5,319 nt of DNA from NCBI GenBank assembly GCA_937872165.1, contig CALMOR010000211.1:7824-13142 (forward strand). Direction: 5' to 3'. The notes under the pieces were generated by a model. The model was given only the letters and a program-made list of their open reading frames with translations, had not been told where the DNA came from and ran no database searches. A program made the position numbers and the translations under genes. This stretch comes from an uncultured Burkholderiales bacterium (lineage in GTDB: Bacteria > Pseudomonadota > Gammaproteobacteria > Burkholderiales > Burkholderiaceae_D). This document shows positions 1 through 5,319 of the stretch, one piece after another (position 1 is the stretch's first letter; every line of letters starts with the position of its first letter).

Positions 1-1700
1 GCGGGCCGACGCGCATCGCTCCCTCGTTCGCGATCGGCAGCGACGCGACGCTGCGGGTCGGCCTGAAGGCGACCGGCTCGCTCGGCGCGTCCGAGGACGA
101 CCCGCAGGTGCCGCACGTGGACTACGTCGTCGGCACGAGTCACTTCGAGACCGGGGGTCCGCGGCCGCACAGTGCCGCCCGCAGGGACCTTTCGAACGCG
201 AAGCTGCGCTTCGTCGTCGACGACGACACGCGCGTGACGCTGATCGTCAACAGCGTCGACCTCCCGCGCGCCGAGGACCCGCTCGGCCTGACGCGCGCCC
301 AATACGATCGCGCTCCGAAGAGCGTCGATCCGTCGGCGTTGTCGTTCGATACCCGCAAGACCTTCGCGCAGCAGCAGGTCGGACTCGTCGTCGAGCGCGC
401 GATCGGCGTCGCAGACGCGGTTCATCTCGTGGTCTACGGCGGCTCGCGGGCGACCCAGCAGTACCAGTCGATCCCGGTCGCCACGCAGATCGCGGTCACG
501 AGTCCCGGCGGCGTGATCGACCTCGACCGGCGCTATGCCGGCGTCGACCTGCGCTACACCTACCGCGCGACGATCGGCGACGGTCCGCTCGACCTGATCG
601 CGGGCGTCACCGACGACCGCCTCGACGAGCATCGACGCGGCTTCGAGAACTTCGCCGGTCCGCCGACCGACCGCGTGCTCGGGGTGCAGGGTGCGCGCCG
701 ACGCGACGAGGACAACGACGTGCGCGACATCGACGAGTACCTGCAGGGGTCGTGGCGACCGTCACCGTCGTGGACGCTCGACGCGGGCGTGCGCCGCAGC
801 TTCGTCCGCTTCGCGTCGAAGGACCGCTATGTCGTCACCACGTCCGGCGCTACCAATCCCGACGACAGCGGCGGCGTCGGCTATCGCGCGACGCTGCCGG
901 TGGTCGGCCTGCTGTACGCGGCGACCCCGGCGGTCCATCTGTACGCGACCGCCGGCAAGGGCTTCGAGACACCGACGCTGAACGAGCTCGCCTATCGACC
1001 GGACGGTGCGACGGGCCTCAACCTCGCGCTGCGGCCGGCCCGCAGCGACAGCGTCGAGGCCGGCGTCAAGACGCGACTCGCGCTGCCGGACGACACGGCG
1101 CTGCGCGTCGCCGTCGCGCTCTTCGAGACGCGCACGCGCGACGAGATCGTCACGCTGTCGAACATCGGCGGCCGGTCCACCTATACCAACGCGGGACGCA
1201 CGCGCCGCGGCGGCATCGAGCTGTCGGCCGACTGGCGCTTCGCCGCGGACTGGAGCCTTCAGTTCGCCGGAACGGTGCTCGATGCGCGCTATCGCGACCC
1301 CTTCGCCACTTGCAACGCGGCGCCGTGCGTCGTGCCGACGGTGCGCGTGCCGGTCGGCAACCGCATCCCCGGCACGGCCGCGAACAGCGCCTATCTGCAG
1401 CTCGCGTACGCGCCCGACCAAGGATGGCGCGCGGGCCTCGAGGCCCGTCGTTCGGGCCGCGTCGAAGTGGACGACGCCAACTCCGACGCCGCGTCGAGCT
1501 ACGCGGTGCTGAACGCGCGCATCGGCTATCTGCTGCGCGTGTCGCGCTGGACCTTCGAAGGTTTCGCGCGCGTCGACAACGCGACCGGCCGCCGCTATGC
1601 GGGGTCGGTCATCGTCAACGAAGGGAACGGCCGCTACTTCGAGCCGGCCCAGGGTCGCGCCGGACTGGTCGGCGCGACGGCGAGCGTCGCGTTCGACTGA
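1..1700 (+). CDS. pqqU: TonB-dependent outer-membrane receptor, PqqU (YncD)-like, 5' end missing
   Basis: Outer-membrane beta-barrel receptor, probably for uptake of pyrroloquinoline quinone powered by TonB-ExbBD. The frame is open from position 3 with no stop, so the true start lies left of the window; the GTG at 108 is internal. The 565 visible residues compare with about 700 in E. coli YncD/PqqU, so the signal peptide, TonB box and most of the plug are missing. Compared from memory, landmarks shared in order with PqqU are GLKATG (about 60-80), LSNAKL (about 190-210), DPLGLT, FDTRKT, QYQSIP followed by GGVIDL (about 460-525), LRRDE-like RRRDED (about 695-715), NPDDSG, GFETPTLNEL (960-990), GGRSTYTNAG (1170-1198), RIPG, and near the C-terminus GSVIVNEGNGRY plus FEP (1600-1650). 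A Cys pair at 1311 and 1326 (C-x4-C) also matches. It ends in Phe-Asp then TGA, typical of a terminal barrel strand. Convergent with the PQQ-type dehydrogenase at 1726-3060. The receptor family is near certain; PQQ as substrate is inferred from homology and context. Confidence 0.87.
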   Translation, partial: GPTRIAPSFAIGSDATLRVGLKATGSLGASEDDPQVPHVDYVVGTSHFETGGPRPHSAARRDLSNAKLRFVVDDDTRVTLIVNSVDLPRAEDPLGLTRAQYDRAPKSVDPSALSFDTRKTFAQQQVGLVVERAIGVADAVHLVVYGGSRATQQYQSIPVATQIAVTSPGGVIDLDRRYAGVDLRYTYRATIGDGPLDLIAGVTDDRLDEHRRGFENFAGPPTDRVLGVQGARRRDEDNDVRDIDEYLQGSWRPSPSWTLDAGVRRSFVRFASKDRYVVTTSGATNPDDSGGVGYRATLPVVGLLYAATPAVHLYATAGKGFETPTLNELAYRPDGATGLNLALRPARSDSVEAGVKTRLALPDDTALRVAVALFETRTRDEIVTLSNIGGRSTYTNAGRTRRGGIELSADWRFAADWSLQFAGTVLDARYRDPFATCNAAPCVVPTVRVPVGNRIPGTAANSAYLQLAYAPDQGWRAGLEARRSGRVEVDDANSDAASSYAVLNARIGYLLRVSRWTFEGFARVDNATGRRYAGSVIVNEGNGRYFEPAQGRAGLVGATASVAFD

Positions 1701-1710
1701 TCGACGCTCG
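1681..1710. terminator. 9-bp inverted repeat at the convergent gene junction, possible bidirectional terminator
   Basis: CGAGCGTCG at 1681-1689 is perfectly complementary to CGACGCTCG at 1702-1710, with a 12-base loop that contains the receptor's stop codon. A flanking G-T wobble (1680/1711) could add one pair. It lies exactly where two convergent genes meet (stops at 1698-1700 and 1726-1728), the usual place for a shared terminator. There is no T tract on either strand, so it is not a classical intrinsic terminator. It may only stall RNA polymerase or protect 3' ends, and the left arm is coding sequence. Confidence 0.35.
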
Positions 1711-1725
1711 TGCGACGGACACGCG

Positions 1726-3060
1726 TCAGCGCTTGCCCGCGACGCGCCATACCGTGTTGCCGACGTCGTCGGCGACCAGCAGGTCGCCCGGCTTGTCGAA
1801 GACGACCCCGACCGGCCGGCCGTAGGCCTGGCCATCGGCCGACAGGAAGCCGCTCAGCACGTCGACCGGTGCGCCCGACGGCTTGCCGTCCGCGAACGGA
1901 ACGTAGATCACCTTGTAGCCGCTGCGCGGGTTGCGGTTCCACGAGCCGTGCTGCCCGATGAACACGCCCGCTCCGGCGAGCGGCGCGGGCAGCGTGGTCG
2001 TGGCCGGTCCCGCGGTGAGACCGAGCGACGCGGTGTGAGGTCCGAGCGCGTAGTCGGGCACGAGCGCCTTCGCGACGAGGTCGGGGCGCTGTTCCTTGAC
2101 GCGGTCGTCGACGTGGTTGCCGAAGTAGCTGTACGGCCAGCCGTAGAAGCCGCCGTCCCTGACCGAGGTCAGGTAGTCGGGGACGAGGTCGCTGCCGAGT
2201 TCGTCGCGCTCGTTGACGACGGTCCACAACGCGGCGCTCGACGCGTCGGCGCCGGGCGCCCAGGCCATGCCGTTCGGATTGCGCAGGCCGGAGGCGAAGA
2301 CGCGATGCGCACCGGTCTTCGCATCGACCTCCCAGATGTCCGCGCGGCCTTCCTCGGCCGGTATGCCGTTCTCGGCGACGTTGCTGTTCGAGCCCACCGT
2401 GACGTAGAGCTTCGATCCGTCGGCGCTGGCGATGATGTTCTTGGTCCAGTGATGGTTGATGGTGCCGGCCGGCAGGTCGAGCACCTTGGTCCCCGGCCCG
2501 TCGAGATGGGTCGTGCCCGGCGTGTATGAGAAGCGCAGGACCGCGTCGGTGTCGGCCACGTAGAAGTCGTTGCCGACCAGGACCATGCCGTACGGCGAGT
2601 TGAGTTCCTTGACGAAGACCTCGCGCATCTCGGCCGTGCCGTCGCCGTCCGCGTCGCGCAGCAGCGTGATGCGGTTCGCGCTCGGCGTCACCGAGCCCGC
2701 GCTCTTCATGAACATCTTCTGCACGAAGCCGCGGATGCCCTTGCCGTCGTCGGGTTTCGGCGGTGCGTTGGTCTCGGCGACCAGCACGTCGCCGTTGGGC
2801 AACGTGTAGAGCCAGCGCGGATGATCGAGGCCGGCCGCGAAGGCGTTGACCATGGTGCCGGCCGCGCCCTGCGGTTTGCCGCCCTCGGGCCAGCCGACAG
2901 CCTTCGCGACGTTGAGCGTGGGAATCAGCGTGCGGTTCGGCTCCGGGATCTTCGGCGAGGCACCGGTGCCGTCGGCGACGCTGAGTCGGGCGGTCTCGCC
3001 GCAGCCGGCGAGCGCGACGGCGAGCACTGTCGCGGCGAAGAAGGGCAGATGGTGTTGCAT
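1726..3060 (-). CDS. PQQ-dependent sugar/sorbosone dehydrogenase-family lipoprotein
   Basis: Six-bladed beta-propeller quinoprotein of the soluble glucose/aldose sugar dehydrogenase (GSDH/sorbosone) family, expected to oxidise a sugar or aldehyde in the periplasm with PQQ and calcium. It has 444 residues. The start is ATG at 3058-3060, with GAGGA five bases upstream, because it begins a clean lipoprotein signal: MQHH, hydrophobic residues 5-18, lipobox LAGC at 17-20. An in-frame ATG at 3273 would bury this signal and is rejected. Visible motifs are NGDVLVAET (89-97), a calcium-loop-like DADGDG (136-141), LNSPYGM (153-159), INHHW (201-205, candidate catalytic/PQQ His), SGLRNPNGMAW (257-267, matching the family's PQQ-binding Arg-Asn), GGFYGWP (303-309), GQHGSWNR (369-376) and YGRPVGV (413-419) before a last blade with LLVADD. 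It appears complete. Gly at +2 after the Cys favours outer-membrane sorting if the E. coli rule applies. Substrate unknown; PQQ dependence is inferred from family motifs. Confidence 0.88.
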   Translation of the reverse strand: MQHHLPFFAATVLAVALAGCGETARLSVADGTGASPKIPEPNRTLIPTLNVAKAVGWPEGGKPQGAAGTMVNAFAAGLDHPRWLYTLPNGDVLVAETNAPPKPDDGKGIRGFVQKMFMKSAGSVTPSANRITLLRDADGDGTAEMREVFVKELNSPYGMVLVGNDFYVADTDAVLRFSYTPGTTHLDGPGTKVLDLPAGTINHHWTKNIIASADGSKLYVTVGSNSNVAENGIPAEEGRADIWEVDAKTGAHRVFASGLRNPNGMAWAPGADASSAALWTVVNERDELGSDLVPDYLTSVRDGGFYGWPYSYFGNHVDDRVKEQRPDLVAKALVPDYALGPHTASLGLTAGPATTTLPAPLAGAGVFIGQHGSWNRNPRSGYKVIYVPFADGKPSGAPVDVLSGFLSADGQAYGRPVGVVFDKPGDLLVADDVGNTVWRVAGKR

Positions 3061-3244
3061 GGGAATCCTCGGGGGCTGTATGCGATGCCGCGGCGACCTG
3101 CAGGCGGCGTCCGCGATCTTTCGGAAGGTCGGCATTCTGGGCCGTCCCGACCGCGACAGGCATAGTCCATCGACGTCACGGGGTGTCGGACTCGTCCGTG
3201 CCGCCCGTCGCCCAGGGGCGAGCCGACCGACTTGCCGACGGCGG
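3061..3244. other. Intergenic region between the RDD gene and the dehydrogenase gene
   Basis: 184 bases between two genes that both read on the minus strand. Apart from the dehydrogenase ribosome site I see only short GC stems, for example CGCCC/GGGCG at 3209-3220 with a two-base loop. No T-rich terminator and no convincing -35/-10 pair is visible. The gap is long enough for the dehydrogenase to have its own promoter, but read-through from the RDD gene cannot be excluded. Confidence 0.5.
3066..3070 (-). promoter_or_regulatory. Ribosome binding site of the PQQ-type dehydrogenase
   Basis: Read on the minus strand this is GAGGA, five bases before the ATG at 3058-3060. It decides the start in favour of the lipoprotein N-terminus over the longer in-frame alternative starting at 3273. 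Confidence 0.7.
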
Positions 3245-3724
3245 TCAACGATTGATGCCGAGAGGATCGGCACCGCTGTCGCGCCGGCGGACCACGACCG
3301 TCCCGGCGATCTTGTCGTGGAGGCCCTGCTTGCGCGCGTCGAACGCGATCCACACGAAGCCGAGCAGCACGACGACCGCCGACACGTAGTAGCCGAAATA
3401 GCGCAGCGCCCACTGGCCGGTGGTGGGCTCGGCGCCGGTCTTCGCGTCGACGATGCGGGCGCCGAACATCATCTTGCCGGGAGTCGACTGCACCTGCGAC
3501 CAGAACAGCACGATCACGGCCGCCGGCAGCACGATCGACACGATGAAGTCCGAGGTGTCGGAGATGCCTCTCGAGAGCCCCCACTCCAGCGAGCCGAAGA
3601 GGACGTAGCCGACCGGCACCATCAGCAGCATCAGCAGGATCGAATCGACCAGCGATGCGAAGACGCGCATCCAGAAGCCGACGTAGACGAGGTCGGAGTC
3701 GATCGGCGGGGTCGTCGGGTCCAT
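3245..3724 (-). CDS. RDD-family integral membrane protein
   Basis: Small inner-membrane protein of 159 residues, a typical length for a stand-alone RDD domain. The family is named for conserved Arg-Asp-Asp, here fitted by Arg20 and Asp27 in GFWMRVFASLVDS (16-28) and Asp129 in WIAFDARKQGLHD (125-137). Other hallmarks are STPGKMMFGARIVDAKTG (80-97) between the second and third membrane segments, and HDKIAGTVVV (136-145) at the end. Predicted membrane helices are about 22-44, 58-76 and 110-127. Function is unresolved for most members; some have been linked to ion transport or stress tolerance, and nothing here picks one. The start is the ATG at 3722-3724; no strong Shine-Dalgarno sequence precedes it. 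It lies upstream of, and co-directional with, the dehydrogenase gene (184-base gap) and divergent from the efflux adaptor. Family assignment is firm; role unknown. Confidence 0.9.
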   Translation of the reverse strand: MDPTTPPIDSDLVYVGFWMRVFASLVDSILLMLLMVPVGYVLFGSLEWGLSRGISDTSDFIVSIVLPAAVIVLFWSQVQSTPGKMMFGARIVDAKTGAEPTTGQWALRYFGYYVSAVVVLLGFVWIAFDARKQGLHDKIAGTVVVRRRDSGADPLGINR

Positions 3725-3973
3725 GGTCCGGTCCGGGTAGGCGTCGGGGGGCGCGCCATGCTAACGCGATGCGGGGCCGCGCGTCGGCGGCGCGTCGATG
3801 CAACGTGCCGTGACAGGAGAACGCACCGCCGCCTCCGCGGGAAAGCGCGGTGTCAGCTGCCGGACAGCGGGGCCGTGTTTCAATTGCGGCTTCGTTCGGG
3901 CCCGACCGTCCAGCGCCGCGGTCGCACGCGGCATCGAGCGTCGCTGTCGTCCGTCCCCACAGAAATCAACTCG
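3725..3973. promoter_or_regulatory. Divergent intergenic region, presumed promoters for the RDD and mdtA genes
   Basis: 249 bases between two divergent genes, so at least one promoter per direction is expected. Weak candidates only: TTCAAT at 3879-3884 in a locally AT-richer patch as a -10 for mdtA, without a good -35; and TAGCAT (minus strand, 3758-3763) as a -10 for the RDD gene, also without a clear -35. Small hairpins occur at 3835-3850 (CCGCG/CGCGG) and 3856-3868 (GCTG/CAGC), and could be regulator sites or chance. I found no convincing small gene. Confidence 0.35.
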
Positions 3974-5319
3974 ATGATCCCGAGCGATCCCCGTCCCGCC
4001 GTGTCCCCGGAGCCTGCACTGCTGATCGCACCCCGGCGACGCTGGTACGCGAGGGCGTGGGTCTGGGTCCTCGTGATCGCGTTGATCGCGGGGGGCCTGT
4101 GGCTCTGGCGCAGGCACGGGCAGCCCGCGCAGACCAGCGGCACCACCAGCCTCGAGGGGTCGCCGAAGGGGGGCTCCGGCAAGGGCGGCGGCCGCAAGGG
4201 CGGCCCGGGCGGCTTCGGCGCGAACCAGGTGATGCCGGTCGGCACCGCCACCGCCAAGCTCGCCGACGTCCCGATCTACCTGAGCGGCCTCGGCTCCGTG
4301 ACGCCGGTCAGCACCGTGCTCGTCAAGGCGCGCGTCGACGGACAACTGGTCAAGCTCAACTTCCGCGAGGGACAGGTCGTCAAGGCCGGCGAGGTCCTCG
4401 CCGAGATCGATGCCCAGCCCTTCCAGGTCGTGGTGACCCAGGCCGAAGGCACGCTCGCACGCGATCAGGCCCTGCTCGCGAACGCGAAGGTCGATCTCGA
4501 TCGCTACCGCAAGCTGGTCGAGCAGGACTCGATCGCCACGCAGCAGCTCGACACGCAGAAGGCGTTGGTCAGCCAGTACGAAGGCACCGTCAAGGGCGAT
4601 CGCGGCAACCTCGACAGCGCGCGGCTGCAACTGTCGTACACGAAGGTGATCGCACCGGTCGGCGGCCGCATCGGCCTGAAGCAGGTCGACGTCGGCAACA
4701 TGATCCACGCGTCGGACGCGAACGGCGTCGTCGTCATCACGCAACTGCAGCCGATCGATGTCGTCTTCTCGGTCCCCGAGGCCAACGTGCAGCGCGTGAT
4801 GAAGCGCCTCGTCGCCGGCACCAGGCTCGCGGTCGACGCGTGGGATCGGGACAGCCGGAACAAGCTCGCCGACGGCGCATTGCTCACGGCCGACAACCAG
4901 ATCGACGTGGCGACCGGGACCGTTAAGCTGAAGGCCCGCTTCTCGAACGGCGCCTACGAGCTGTTCCCGAACCAGTTCGTCAACGCCCGCATGCTGCTCG
5001 ACGTGCAGGCCGGCGCGATCGTCATCCCGCCGGCGTCCGTGCAGCGCGGGGCGCAGGGGTTCTACGTGTACGTGGTCAATGCCGACAACACGGTCAGCGC
5101 GCGTACCGTCCGCCCCGGCATCTCGCAGGGCGAGACGATCGCCATCGAGGACGGCATCAAGGTCGGCGAGTCGGTCGTGGTCGACGGCACCGACAAGCTG
5201 CGCGAAGGCGCGAAGGTCGAACCGGTCGCCCGCGACGGGGCGCCGGTGGCCGCGCCAGCGGGCGGTGGCGCCCCGGCGGGCGGGGGGGGTGGCGGGGGCG
5301 CGGCCGCAGGCAGACAGAA
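3974..5319 (+). CDS. mdtA: RND efflux periplasmic adaptor (membrane fusion protein), MdtA-like, 3' end missing
   Basis: Periplasmic adaptor joining an RND inner-membrane pump (MdtBC type) to an outer-membrane channel such as TolC for drug or bile-salt efflux. 448 codons are visible with no stop, so the end is beyond the right edge; E. coli MdtA has about 415 residues. Domains in order: cytoplasmic Arg-rich start, membrane anchor about 28-45, Gly/Lys-rich spacer about 62-82, first barrel/lipoyl half with VDGQLVKLNFREGQ (121-134) and VLAEIDAQPF (141-150), coiled-coil hairpin about 152-218, second lipoyl half with APVGGRIGLKQVDVGN (227-242), beta-barrel with PIDVVFSVPE (260-269), DNQIDVATGT (307-316) and LFPNQFVNARM (330-340), then the membrane-proximal domain and a Gly/Ala/Pro-rich tail from about 421. 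These blocks match E. coli MdtA closely (from memory). The start ATG at 3974 places the anchor near the N-terminus, but its Shine-Dalgarno is poor and the frame is open upstream to an ATG at 3758. Pump genes presumably follow. Confidence 0.92.
   Translation, partial: MIPSDPRPAVSPEPALLIAPRRRWYARAWVWVLVIALIAGGLWLWRRHGQPAQTSGTTSLEGSPKGGSGKGGGRKGGPGGFGANQVMPVGTATAKLADVPIYLSGLGSVTPVSTVLVKARVDGQLVKLNFREGQVVKAGEVLAEIDAQPFQVVVTQAEGTLARDQALLANAKVDLDRYRKLVEQDSIATQQLDTQKALVSQYEGTVKGDRGNLDSARLQLSYTKVIAPVGGRIGLKQVDVGNMIHASDANGVVVITQLQPIDVVFSVPEANVQRVMKRLVAGTRLAVDAWDRDSRNKLADGALLTADNQIDVATGTVKLKARFSNGAYELFPNQFVNARMLLDVQAGAIVIPPASVQRGAQGFYVYVVNADNTVSARTVRPGISQGETIAIEDGIKVGESVVVDGTDKLREGAKVEPVARDGAPVAAPAGGGAPAGGGGGGGAAAGRQ
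5278..5298 (+). repeat. G-rich tract with a G-quadruplex pattern inside the mdtA 3' region
   Basis: A run of eight G (5282-5289) is flanked by GGG (5278-5280) and GGGGG (5294-5298). Four G-tracts of at least three with loops of one to five bases fit the common quadruplex pattern on the coding strand. It encodes part of the poly-Gly tail of the adaptor. The long homopolymer is also prone to replication slippage or sequencing error, which would alter the C-terminal reading frame. Confidence 0.5.

Noticed and set aside
108..1700. GTG at 108 as the start of the receptor gene
   Set aside because: The frame is open to position 3 and encodes receptor-like residues (including GLKATG) upstream, so the GTG is internal and the gene is cut by the window edge.
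752..1835. Long open frames overlapping the receptor on both strands (about 357 residues each)
   Set aside because: They are Arg/Ala-rich, show no recognisable domain, and lie across a gene with strong homology-like motifs; typical shadow frames of high-GC coding DNA.
3087..3108. Imperfect GC stem (GCCGC/GCGGC) around a CCTGCAGG palindrome upstream of the dehydrogenase
   Set aside because: Only five pairs with a large loop in very GC-rich DNA; no riboswitch or operator family recognised.
1634..3163. 509-residue minus-strand frame overlapping the dehydrogenase
   Set aside because: Same strand, different frame, Arg-rich and lacking motifs, while the competing frame has a lipobox, a ribosome site and conserved propeller motifs.
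3058..3273. N-terminal extension of the dehydrogenase to the ATG at 3273
   Set aside because: It would place the signal peptide and lipobox about 70 residues inside the protein and overlap the end of the RDD gene; GAGGA before the ATG at 3060 supports the shorter form.
3813..3820. Shine-Dalgarno-like AGGAG in the divergent region
   Set aside because: No start codon with a plausible coding frame follows at suitable spacing; likely chance.
3850..4926. 358-residue plus-strand frame overlapping the efflux adaptor
   Set aside because: Arg/Gly-rich with no domain; the adjacent frame starting at 3974 encodes an unmistakable MdtA-type adaptor.

Overview
This is a GC-rich window (strong G/C preference at third codon positions) from a Gram-negative bacterium: it encodes a TonB-dependent outer-membrane receptor, a lipoprotein and an RND-pump adaptor. 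The base composition and gene styles suggest a high-GC Pseudomonadota, perhaps Burkholderiales. That placement is an inference, because there is no rRNA or other marker gene here. I find no tRNA, rRNA, CRISPR array, insertion sequence or phage gene.

Layout, left to right. (1) Positions 1-1700, + strand: the C-terminal three quarters of a TonB-dependent receptor, cut by the left edge. It resembles E. coli YncD, now called PqqU, the receptor for pyrroloquinoline quinone (PQQ). (2) Positions 1726-3060, - strand: a lipoprotein of the soluble PQQ-dependent sugar/sorbosone dehydrogenase family. It is convergent with the receptor, with only 25 bases between the two stop codons, and a 9-bp perfect inverted repeat spans that junction. 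(3) Positions 3245-3724, - strand: a small RDD-family inner-membrane protein, upstream of the dehydrogenase and in the same direction. (4) A 249-base divergent intergenic region. (5) From position 3974, + strand, off the right edge: an MdtA-type periplasmic adaptor of an RND multidrug efflux pump, whose pump genes presumably follow outside the window.

The most interesting reading is functional. A PQQ-type receptor sits tail to tail with a probable PQQ-dependent periplasmic dehydrogenase, so the pair may be a cofactor-scavenging module: the receptor imports PQQ made by other bacteria, and the lipoprotein uses it to oxidise a sugar or aldehyde. No PQQ biosynthesis gene (pqqA-E) is visible, but the window is too small to say whether the genome has them. 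The RDD protein and the efflux adaptor have no evident link to this module. The window looks like ordinary chromosomal envelope genes with one noteworthy pairing; I do not see a wholly new type of system.
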